DNA of 60,256 bases from an uncultured Collinsella sp. (lineage in GTDB: Bacteria; Actinomycetota; Coriobacteriia; Coriobacteriales; Coriobacteriaceae), in NCBI GenBank assembly GCA_934654605.1, contig CAKUGH010000004.1, positions 1 through 60,256 on the forward strand, read 5' to 3'. The position numbers and the translations under genes were made by a program. Shown in pieces: positions 34,281-40,739 of the stretch. The notes beneath the pieces were generated by a model that ran no database searches, was not told where the DNA came from, and saw only the letters and a program-made list of their open reading frames with translations. Within the stretch, counting starts at the first letter, position 1, and each line of letters begins with the position of its first letter.

Positions 34281-34481
34281 ATGTCCGAGAATCTTGAGAA
34301 CGTTGCCGCTTTCGCCTCCTGCGGTACTGCCGATCCTGCGCCCGCCTGCGGCTCCGCCGACCCCAAGGCCGCTCCCGCTTGCGGTTCTGCCGATCCGGCT
34401 GCTGCCCCTGCCTGCGGCTCCGCTGATCCGGCTGCTGCTCCTGCCTGCGGCACCGCTTGCGGCGCTGCCGACGCTCAGTAA
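34281..34481 (+). CDS. ACGX-repeat precursor peptide of a radical SAM system
   Basis: The 66-residue peptide has a short acidic leader (MSENLENVAAFAS) and then six Cys-Gly pairs, mostly as ACGSADPAAAP units. ATG 34281 is seven bases after AAAGGAAA. The cysteines are spaced 11 residues apart in the middle because the DNA repeats every 33 bp. Only A, C, D, G, K, P, S and T occur after the leader. It matches the ACGX-repeat target peptides recognised bioinformatically by Haft and Basu beside a dedicated SPASM enzyme, which lies two genes downstream. The mature product and its modification are unknown; thioether or other cysteine crosslinks are plausible. Confidence 0.82.
   Translation: MSENLENVAAFASCGTADPAPACGSADPKAAPACGSADPAAAPACGSADPAAAPACGTACGAADAQ
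34344..34464 (+). repeat. 33-bp tandem repeat within the ACGX peptide gene
   Basis: Cysteine codons at 34347, 34380, 34413 and 34446 are exactly 33 bases apart, with highly similar sequence between them. A shortened unit of 12 bases follows, with Cys at 34458. Copy number could change by slippage and so vary peptide length between strains. Confidence 0.8.
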
Positions 34482-34505
34482 GCAATCGCTAGGAAGGGAC
34501 TCGTA

Positions 34506-35126
34506 ATGGATGCTCAGACTTGCCTCAAAAAGATGCAGCTTGCCGGGACGCTCTCTCTGGCAACCGTGGACGAGAGTGGCGCGCCGCAAATTCGCTGCGT
34601 AAGCGCCGTCCATTACGAGCCCCGTGCTATCTACTTTCTCACGGCACGTGGCAAGGAGATGGCCCGTCAGCTTATGGCCGACGGGCGTGTCCAAACGCTC
34701 GTCCACACGCGATTTAACGAGATGATCCGCATGTCCGGCGTTGCCACCCCCGTCTCGGATTCCGAGCAAGTTCACTGGCGCGACGTGATTTACGCCGAGC
34801 AGCCGTATCTTGCTAACGTTTATCCCGGTGATACGCGCGAGATCAACATCATCTTTAAGGTTGAGAACATAGTGCTCGACTACTTTAACCTGGGAGTTCA
34901 TCCCATCGAGCGCGCGGTCTTTACCTTGGACGAGAGCATGGCACCTGCGCCCGCCAAGGGCTTCTGCATCGATGCCGATGCGTGTATCGGTTGCGGCACC
35001 TGCCTTGAGCACTGCCCGCAGAAGTGCATCGAGCCGGGAGACTCGTATCGCATAGAGCCCGAGCACTGCCTGCATTGCGGTGCCTGTGTCGAGAATTGTC
35101 CCGTCGGCGCCGTTGCGCGTCTGTAG
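34506..35126 (+). CDS. Pyridoxamine oxidase-like flavoprotein fused to a 2[4Fe-4S] ferredoxin
   Basis: The 206-residue protein joins a split-barrel FMN-binding domain (about 1-140; AGTLSLATVDESGAPQIRC) to an 8-cysteine ferredoxin domain (about 155-206). The ferredoxin motifs are CIGCGTCLEHCPQKC and CLHCGACVENCPVGA. ATG 34506 starts directly after AGGAAGGG with a normal gap. The fusion suggests electron transfer between flavin and iron-sulfur clusters. Between the ACGX peptide and its radical SAM enzyme, it is a candidate electron donor for the maturase or a modifier of the peptide itself. Confidence 0.85.
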   Translation: MDAQTCLKKMQLAGTLSLATVDESGAPQIRCVSAVHYEPRAIYFLTARGKEMARQLMADGRVQTLVHTRFNEMIRMSGVATPVSDSEQVHWRDVIYAEQPYLANVYPGDTREINIIFKVENIVLDYFNLGVHPIERAVFTLDESMAPAPAKGFCIDADACIGCGTCLEHCPQKCIEPGDSYRIEPEHCLHCGACVENCPVGAVARL

Positions 35127-35172
35127 CCCAAATACCGTCATCAGTTTCAACATCGACCAAGGGAGTCCCACG

Positions 35173-36219
35173 ATGCAAAAGCCTGCGTTTGCCTTCCAAT
35201 GGCATATTACGGATGAATGCGATCAGCGTTGCAAGCATTGCTATATTTTTGCCAACGGTGCCTGCGCCGGTTTTAAGCGCATGCCGTGGGAACAGATGGT
35301 CCAGGTCGTCGATCAGGCCCAGGCGCTCTGTGAACGCATCGGTCGTCAGCCGTACTTTTACGTTACGGGCGGCGACCCCATTCTTCATCCCGATTTTTGG
35401 CGCCTTGCTGAGCTCCTGCACGAGCGCGGTTTTATGTGGTGCGTGATGGGCAATCCGTTCCATCTGACCGATGAGGTCTGCGCTCGCATGAAAGAGCTGG
35501 GTTGTCGCAAATACCAGCTCTCGCTTGATGGACTCGAGGCAACGCACGATTACTTCCGTAAACCCGGCTCGTTTGCCGAGACCATGCGTGCTATCGGTTG
35601 TCTTAAGCGCGCGGGTATCTGGGTTGCCGTCATGAACACGGTATCGAGCATGAATGCTGCCGAGTTGCCGCAGCTCATCGATCTGGTGGCAAGCCTCGAG
35701 GTCGACGTGTTCGCCTTTGGTCGGTACTGCCCCACGTCGGGCCAAAAGCGTGATGAGTTCCATCTGGAGCCGCTGGAATATCGCGACGTGCTGCTGGCTG
35801 CGCAAGAGCGCATGGAGTTTCATCAGACTGCGGGCTGCAAAACGTTCTTCCAGCTCAAAGATCACCTATGGACGCTTCTTTTGTGGGAGCAGGGTAAGTT
35901 CACCATTCCTGAGGATGCCAAGCCCGGCATGATCTATGACGGCTGCCACTGCGGTACGGGCCATATGACGGTGCTGCCTACGGGCGATGTCTATGCATGT
36001 CGCCGCATGGAGAGCAAGGTGGGCAACGTCTCCGAGAACTCGCTCGAGGAGCTGTTTTTCTCGCCGCAGATGGAGGCCAAGCGCGAGTTCAAGAAGTTCA
36101 AGAAGTGCTCCAAATGTGAGCTCTTTGGCTGGTGCCGCGGCTGCCCCGCGGTGACCTATGGCTACACGGGTGACATGTACGACGCCGATCCCCAGTGCTG
36201 GAAAGAGATTGAGGAATAG
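35173..36219 (+). CDS. Radical SAM/SPASM peptide maturase, ACGX type
   Basis: This 348-residue enzyme starts at ATG 35173, 47 bp after the flavoprotein gene. The radical SAM cluster is C16-x3-C20-x2-C23 in DECDQRCKHCY, and FYVTGGDPILHPD is the SAM-binding GGE-like motif. The C-terminal SPASM region has GCHCGTGH, VYACRRMESKVGN and KCSKCELFGWCRGCP, providing ligands for auxiliary [4Fe-4S] clusters. SPASM enzymes act on ribosomal peptides, commonly at Cys. The 33-bp-repeat Cys peptide two genes upstream is its obvious substrate. HxlR control is inferred from divergence. The reaction is not known experimentally to me. Confidence 0.88.
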   Translation: MQKPAFAFQWHITDECDQRCKHCYIFANGACAGFKRMPWEQMVQVVDQAQALCERIGRQPYFYVTGGDPILHPDFWRLAELLHERGFMWCVMGNPFHLTDEVCARMKELGCRKYQLSLDGLEATHDYFRKPGSFAETMRAIGCLKRAGIWVAVMNTVSSMNAAELPQLIDLVASLEVDVFAFGRYCPTSGQKRDEFHLEPLEYRDVLLAAQERMEFHQTAGCKTFFQLKDHLWTLLLWEQGKFTIPEDAKPGMIYDGCHCGTGHMTVLPTGDVYACRRMESKVGNVSENSLEELFFSPQMEAKREFKKFKKCSKCELFGWCRGCPAVTYGYTGDMYDADPQCWKEIEE

Positions 36220-36229
36220 GATTGTCGTC

Positions 36230-36286
36230 TAGTCATCGGGGAGGGGTCTTTAACGAGCGGTCATTTAAGAACGTCCCCAATGACTA
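36230..36286. repeat. TAGTCATTGGGGA palindromic repeat, copy 1
   Basis: TAGTCATCGGGGA at 36230-36242 and TCCCCAATGACTA at 36274-36286 form 13-bp arms with one mismatch. The centre contains TTTAAGAACG. A second member at 59811-59864 shares the arms and the TTTAAGAAC centre. Confidence 0.65.
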
Positions 36287-36297
36287 CCTAAAAAGTT

Positions 36298-36350
36298 GTA
36301 CACCAGCATCCAAAGATGTCGAAAAATGTCGACTTTGGATGCTGGTGTAC
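36298..36350. repeat. 18-bp perfect inverted repeat between convergent genes
   Basis: The left arm GTACACCAGCATCCAAAG at 36298-36315 is mirrored exactly at 36333-36350. The 17-base loop holds ATGTCGA twice. It lies between the radical SAM and glutaredoxin genes. No T-run follows, so a terminator role is uncertain; it may be another dispersed repeat. Confidence 0.7.
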
Positions 36351-36396
36351 ATGTTTGGGTCGTATGGGTTGGGGCGTCCCGGCCGCGATGCGCGTG

Positions 36397-36642
36397 TTAG
36401 AGCAGATTCTCCTGCACCCATGCGATGATGTCGCTCGACTCGTAGAGTGGCTTGCCGTCGATGAACAGGCAGGGAACCTGGCGCTTTCCGCCGACGGCGA
36501 TGAGTGTCCGCTCGGCATCGGCATCGGTCGAGATGTTGCGCTCGGGGATGGTGACGCCGTTATCCGCCAGGAAGCGCTTCACCTTAATGCAATACGGGCA
36601 TCCGGTCATAACGTACAGCACGAGCTCGTGATGAGTAGCCAT
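36397..36642 (-). CDS. Glutaredoxin
   Basis: The 81-residue form starts at ATG 36642, five bases after TTGGAG. The dithiol active site is C15-P-Y-C18 in MTGCPYCIKV. The cis-proline region is QVPCLFIDGK, and the glutathione-binding end has LYESSDIIAWV. The size matches GrxC/NrdH-type proteins. Coriobacteria may lack glutathione, so the real reductant could be thioredoxin reductase. It lies 52 bp downstream of the XRE-TipAS regulator on the same strand and could be cotranscribed with it. Confidence 0.88.
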   Translation of the reverse strand: MATHHELVLYVMTGCPYCIKVKRFLADNGVTIPERNISTDADAERTLIAVGGKRQVPCLFIDGKPLYESSDIIAWVQENLL

Positions 36643-36693
36643 AGGTCTCCAATCGGTTGGGGTTTTGATTGAGATACCCAAAGCCAATGCAAT

Positions 36694-37521
36694 CTAAGCG
36701 CAGGCCAGCGACGACTCGATAGCCTGGACCAGAAATGCCGTGGCACCGGTGCCGCAAGGCTTGTCGTAGTAGTCTACGAAGCGCTGGTCGGCGAGGTAAC
36801 CGTGGGCGAGCCCCAGATATGCCTCGTCTTGGGGCTCGCTGCCCCAGTTGAGGGCTATCCAACGGCGATGCATCGCGACGAGCTTGCGAGCCTCGCTGCC
36901 TTCCAGTTCGCCATCGCCCATGGCAATCGAGAGCTGGCCCAAAATGGCACGTTCAAGCTCCTTCATGTCGTTCCATGTCTGAGGGTCCATGTCCAGCAGC
37001 GCGTCGTTTGCCGCATCGACGGCTTCATCGCCATAGCGAGCTCGAGCTTCGGCACCGTAGCGCTCCTCGTTTTCCTGCACGGTGCGCCAGCGCTCTAGTT
37101 GCGGTAGGACGGCGCCCATGAGCGAAACGGCTTCGTCGAGCGACATGCCGGTGTTTTGCGCCAGGCGCGGGGCACAATCCTCGATCATTGCCTCCATGGT
37201 GGTCTCGTAGGTGTACTTGCCGTGGTCGTAGCACCATTTGCAGTAATGATCGGTCGTGGCGCCCGTAGCGTCGGTGCCGCAGTCATCGGGCGTGAGCAGC
37301 ATGCCGCAGCTCTCGCAGTAGTGCTCGGGCATTTCGAGCAGATGGGACAGTGGCTCTCCGGTCACAGCGGCAATGAGCTTCATCATATCGATGCCCGGCG
37401 TGACCTCGCCGCGCTCCCAACGGCTGACGGCTTGGCGCGTTACATAGAGTTTAGTGGCAAGCTGCTCTTGGGTGAGATTGTTGGCGCGGCGGACGGCGAT
37501 GAGTTTCTCGGCAAAGGCCAT
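36694..37521 (-). CDS. XRE regulator with zinc ribbon and TipAS-like domain
   Basis: The 275-residue protein has three parts. An XRE helix-turn-helix at about 1-62 shows TQEQLATKLYVTRQAVSRWE. A zinc-ribbon follows (68-100) with CESCGMLL and YCKWC. A helical domain of about 150-270 resembles TipAS, the antibiotic-binding domain normally attached to a MerR DNA-binding domain. ATG 37521 follows GAGAGGAG by five bases. It should repress or activate genes in response to an amphipathic compound. Neighbouring glutaredoxin is a possible target. The TipAS call is by general pattern. Confidence 0.78.
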   Translation of the reverse strand: MAFAEKLIAVRRANNLTQEQLATKLYVTRQAVSRWERGEVTPGIDMMKLIAAVTGEPLSHLLEMPEHYCESCGMLLTPDDCGTDATGATTDHYCKWCYDHGKYTYETTMEAMIEDCAPRLAQNTGMSLDEAVSLMGAVLPQLERWRTVQENEERYGAEARARYGDEAVDAANDALLDMDPQTWNDMKELERAILGQLSIAMGDGELEGSEARKLVAMHRRWIALNWGSEPQDEAYLGLAHGYLADQRFVDYYDKPCGTGATAFLVQAIESSLACA

Positions 37522-37649
37522 GACGGCTCCTCTCTGCTGGTTGATGGCTTAAGCATACGCGGCGGTAGGCACCCTTCCAAGCAACCGTTGGTTGCACGTT
37601 CGGCGACCGCGGTGGGGGATTGCGCGCAGCGCCTCGTGCGCCCATGCCG

Positions 37650-37662
37650 TACAATGACCGGC
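37650..37662 (+). promoter_or_regulatory. -10 box giving a probable leaderless trmO transcript
   Basis: TACAAT at 37650-37655 lies seven bases before ATG 37663, and no ribosome binding site is present. A transcript from this box would begin at or next to the start codon, as is common in actinobacteria. No convincing -35 box is visible. Confidence 0.5.
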
Positions 37663-38400
37663 ATGGAACCTATTGCACACATACATACCGACCTGCCGCA
37701 GAAGTTTGGCATTCCGCGCAACAGCTTTTTGGCACCCCATCTACAGGGCCGTATTGTCTTTGAGCCGGAGTTTGCCTCTAACGCCGCGGTTGCAGGGCTC
37801 GAATCCTTCTCGCACTTATGGCTGCTTTGGCGTTTTGAAAATGGAACGCCCGGCGGCACGGCAAAAGACATCGCCGTCGATGCCAAAACACAGGACAAAG
37901 CCGGCACTAATGCCAAGTGGTCAAAGACCGTGCGTCCGCCGCGCCTGGGAGGTGCCGAGCGCGTGGGCGTGTTTGCCACACGTAGCCCGTTTCGCCCCAA
38001 TCCCATCGGCCTTACCTGTGTAAAGCTCGATCGCGTTGAGCTCACCGACAACGGTCCCATCATCCATGTGTTGGGCGCCGACCTTCGCGACGGCACGCCT
38101 ATCTACGACATCAAGCCCTACATTCCGTTTGCGGACTGTCATCCGGACGCAACGGGCGGCTGGATCGAGGACAACCCGTGGCAAGAGCTCGACGTCGAGT
38201 TTACACAAGCACTGCAAGACAAGGTCCCGCCCACAAAGTTGCCCGGCCTGATCGAGATTCTTCGCCAAGATCCGCGCCGCGCTGGTAGCAAGCACGAGCC
38301 CGATCGTGTCTACCGCTTGGCCTACGCCGGGCTCGACGTGTCGTTTACGGTCGATGGGACACAGCTGACCGTAACGGCCGTCACCGAAGCTCAGGACTAG
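37663..38400 (+). CDS. trmO: TrmO, tRNA t6A37 N6-methyltransferase
   Basis: The 245-residue protein is the TsaA/TrmO family, which methylates N6-threonylcarbamoyladenosine at tRNA position 37 with SAM. The diagnostic stretch is ERVGVFATRSPFRPNPIGLT, preceded by TVRPPRLGG; the beta-barrel core and the later DIKPYIPFAD are also standard. I chose ATG 37663 because of the -10 box at 37650-37655; ATG 37654 in the same frame overlaps that box. It is divergent from the XRE-TipAS gene. Confidence in family is high; the start is less sure. Confidence 0.88.
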   Translation: MEPIAHIHTDLPQKFGIPRNSFLAPHLQGRIVFEPEFASNAAVAGLESFSHLWLLWRFENGTPGGTAKDIAVDAKTQDKAGTNAKWSKTVRPPRLGGAERVGVFATRSPFRPNPIGLTCVKLDRVELTDNGPIIHVLGADLRDGTPIYDIKPYIPFADCHPDATGGWIEDNPWQELDVEFTQALQDKVPPTKLPGLIEILRQDPRRAGSKHEPDRVYRLAYAGLDVSFTVDGTQLTVTAVTEAQD

Positions 38401-38512
38401 CTGACCGCCCGCCCACATCAGTCAAATTCAACCCCAAAACCCGCGCCAAAGCCGCCCATCCTGGTGGACAATAACGCCTACCGAACCAATCCGCTTTGCA
38501 CGGGAGCCTAGC

Positions 38513-39727
38513 ATGAAATACGACTTCACCTCAATCATCGACCGTCACGACATGGATGCCATCGCCGTTGACTCCTGGGGCGAGATCCCCGGTATGGCTC
38601 CGAACGTGCCCGACGAGGGCTTCGACCGCATCCCCATGTGGGTGGCCGACATGAACTTTGCCACCGTCCCCACGGTCCAGGAACACATCATTCAGCGTGC
38701 CCAGCACCCTATGTTTGGCTACTTTGATCCGCGCGCCGAGTACTTCGACCGCATCATCGAATGGCAGAGCCGTCGCAACGGCGTTGAGGGCCTGCTTCCC
38801 GAGCATATCGGCTACGAGAACGGCGTGCTGGGCGGTGTGGTATCGACGCTGCGCGCCTATGTGCAGCCCGGTGATGCGGTGCTGGTCCACAGCCCCACCT
38901 ACATCGGTTTTACCAAGTCCATCGAGGCCGCGGGCTATCGCATTGTGCACAGCCCGCTTAAGCTCGATGACAAGGGCGTATGGCGCATGGATTTTGAGGA
39001 CATGGAGCGCAAGATCGCGCAAAACCACATCCATGCTGCCGTCTTCTGCTCGCCGCACAATCCCTGTGGCCGCGTGTGGGAGCGCGACGAGATTGAGCGC
39101 GCCATGGACATCTATCGCCAGCACGATTGCGTGGTGATCTCGGACGAGATCTGGTCCGACATCATCCGTCCTGGGCACAAGCACATCCCGACGCAGTCGG
39201 TGAGCGAGGACGCCCGCATGCGCACGGTCGCCCTTTATGCGCCCAGCAAGACCTTCAACCTCGCGGGCCTAGTCGGCAGCTACCACATCATCTACAACGA
39301 GACACTGCGCGACCGCGTGTGCGCCGTGTCCAACAAGACCCATTACAACGAGATGAACGTCCTCTCCATGCACGCGCTCATTGGCGCCTACCAGCCGCAG
39401 GGCTACGAGTGGGTGGACGAGCTCAACGAGGTCATCAAGGGCAACGTCGACTACTTCTGCGATTACGTGGACGAGCATTTCGAAGGTGTGGCCTATTCGC
39501 GTCCGCAGGGCACGTACATGGTGTTCCTGGACTGCACGGAGTGGTGCCGCGAGCATGGCCGCGACATTCAGTGGCTGCTCGACGAGGGCGCGCTCGTGGG
39601 CGTGGGCTATCAAGACGGCCGTCCGTTCCACGGACCTTGCCACATTCGCGTGAACCTGGCCCTGCCGCTTTCGCGCGTAAAGGAGGCGTGCGTTCGTCTG
39701 GACCGCTACGTTTTTAATGCACAGTAA
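38513..39727 (+). CDS. PLP-dependent C-S lyase/aminotransferase, MalY/PatB type
   Basis: The 404-residue fold-type I enzyme has its PLP lysine at K246 in APSKTFNLAGL and the phosphate-site AVFCSPHNPCGRVW. The N-terminal MPMWVADMNFAT-like motif (IPMWVADMNF) is characteristic of MalY/PatB cystathionine beta-lyases. C-terminal R in CHIRVNLALP binds the carboxylate. It cleaves cystathionine or other Cys conjugates to pyruvate, ammonia and a thiol. ATG 38513 follows GGGAGCC. It appears monocistronic between trmO and the binding-protein gene. Confidence 0.9.
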   Translation: MKYDFTSIIDRHDMDAIAVDSWGEIPGMAPNVPDEGFDRIPMWVADMNFATVPTVQEHIIQRAQHPMFGYFDPRAEYFDRIIEWQSRRNGVEGLLPEHIGYENGVLGGVVSTLRAYVQPGDAVLVHSPTYIGFTKSIEAAGYRIVHSPLKLDDKGVWRMDFEDMERKIAQNHIHAAVFCSPHNPCGRVWERDEIERAMDIYRQHDCVVISDEIWSDIIRPGHKHIPTQSVSEDARMRTVALYAPSKTFNLAGLVGSYHIIYNETLRDRVCAVSNKTHYNEMNVLSMHALIGAYQPQGYEWVDELNEVIKGNVDYFCDYVDEHFEGVAYSRPQGTYMVFLDCTEWCREHGRDIQWLLDEGALVGVGYQDGRPFHGPCHIRVNLALPLSRVKEACVRLDRYVFNAQ

Positions 39728-39872
39728 ACGCCCACTTCGTGCAGGGGGTCTTTTGGTCAGATTGGGCAGAAGGTCCCGCACGGTAAGGCGTTCGTAATCA
39801 TTGAGCGGTTCTCGAAACTCACCTGCTATTATTAGCCCATTGCCGCCAACACGCAGGATTGTCAGGAGCTCG

Positions 39873-40739
39873 ATGAAAGGAACTCGCCACCCGGTTGCCA
39901 TAACGTTATTACTTGCGCTCGCATTGGTGGGCGTATTTGGCGTGGCGATAGCGGGTTGCTCCGGGTCGAGCAACGGCGCCTCGGCCTCTTCGGCAAAAAG
40001 CACGGCCTCGCAGGCTCAAAAAGATAACCTCAAGACCCTCAACGTCGGCAGCGACCTTTACCCGCCGTTCGTCTATGCCGATGAGTACGGTGAGACGGTT
40101 GGCCTGGATGTCGAGATTCTGACCGAGGCCCTGGCCCGCATTGGCTACAAACCAAAATACCAGCTCATCGACTGGGAAAAGAAGAAAGACATGCTGGCGA
40201 GCGGCGAGCTCGACTGTGTCATGGGCAGCTTTAGCATGACGGGCCGCGAGGACGAGTATCGCTGGGCCGGCCCGTATCTGGCGAGTCGCCAGGTGGTCGC
40301 AGTCGATCCCGAGAGCGATATCTACACACTTGCCGATCTTGAGGACAGGATCGTAGCGGTTCAGTCCACCACCAAGCCCGAGTCAATCCTGCTCAATCGG
40401 CTGAACGAAAACGTCCCGCAAATCAAGGAGCTGTACAGCTTCTCGGATCGCTCCTACCTGAATCCGGCGCTCGTTGAGGGCCTGGTCGATGCTATTGCCG
40501 CGCATGAGTCGTCGTTACTCACCTACGAGAAAGACTATGGCGTGACATATCGCATCCTGAATGAGCCGCTGCTCGAGGTCGGCCTGGGTACTGCCTTCGA
40601 CATCAACGACACGCGCGGGATCGACGTCAAGCTCACGCACGCTTACCAAGAGATGCTTGCCGACGGCACCATGGAGCGCCTGGTGTCCAAGTACTTTGAC
40701 GACCCTTCGCCATTCTTGAACGTGGAGGGGCTGTCATGA
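39873..40739 (+). CDS. Extracellular solute-binding lipoprotein, family 3
   Basis: The 288-residue lipoprotein starts at ATG 39873 following AGGAGCTCG. A hydrophobic signal leads to lipobox IAGC (Cys29), then a Ser/Ala linker. The family 3 fold is shown by LNVGSDLYPPFVYADEYGETVGLDVEI and DWEKKKDMLASGELDCVMG, typical of amino-acid-binding proteins. No permease or ATPase follows. Instead its stop overlaps the start of a hybrid histidine kinase by four bases, so it probably delivers a ligand signal to that kinase rather than feeding a transporter. Confidence 0.9.
   Translation: MKGTRHPVAITLLLALALVGVFGVAIAGCSGSSNGASASSAKSTASQAQKDNLKTLNVGSDLYPPFVYADEYGETVGLDVEILTEALARIGYKPKYQLIDWEKKKDMLASGELDCVMGSFSMTGREDEYRWAGPYLASRQVVAVDPESDIYTLADLEDRIVAVQSTTKPESILLNRLNENVPQIKELYSFSDRSYLNPALVEGLVDAIAAHESSLLTYEKDYGVTYRILNEPLLEVGLGTAFDINDTRGIDVKLTHAYQEMLADGTMERLVSKYFDDPSPFLNVEGLS

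Noticed and set aside
34344..34464. CRISPR-like array
   Set aside because: The repeats are contiguous, in frame and coding, with no spacers.
34231..34485. Arg/Gln-rich open frame antisense to the ACGX peptide gene
   Set aside because: It arises because the 33-bp repeat is open in several frames. Only the plus-strand frame has a ribosome binding site and conserved neighbours.
34113..35171. 352-codon minus-strand frame opposite the ACGX peptide and flavin-ferredoxin genes
   Set aside because: No ribosome binding site and no domain. The opposite strand has clear ferredoxin motifs.
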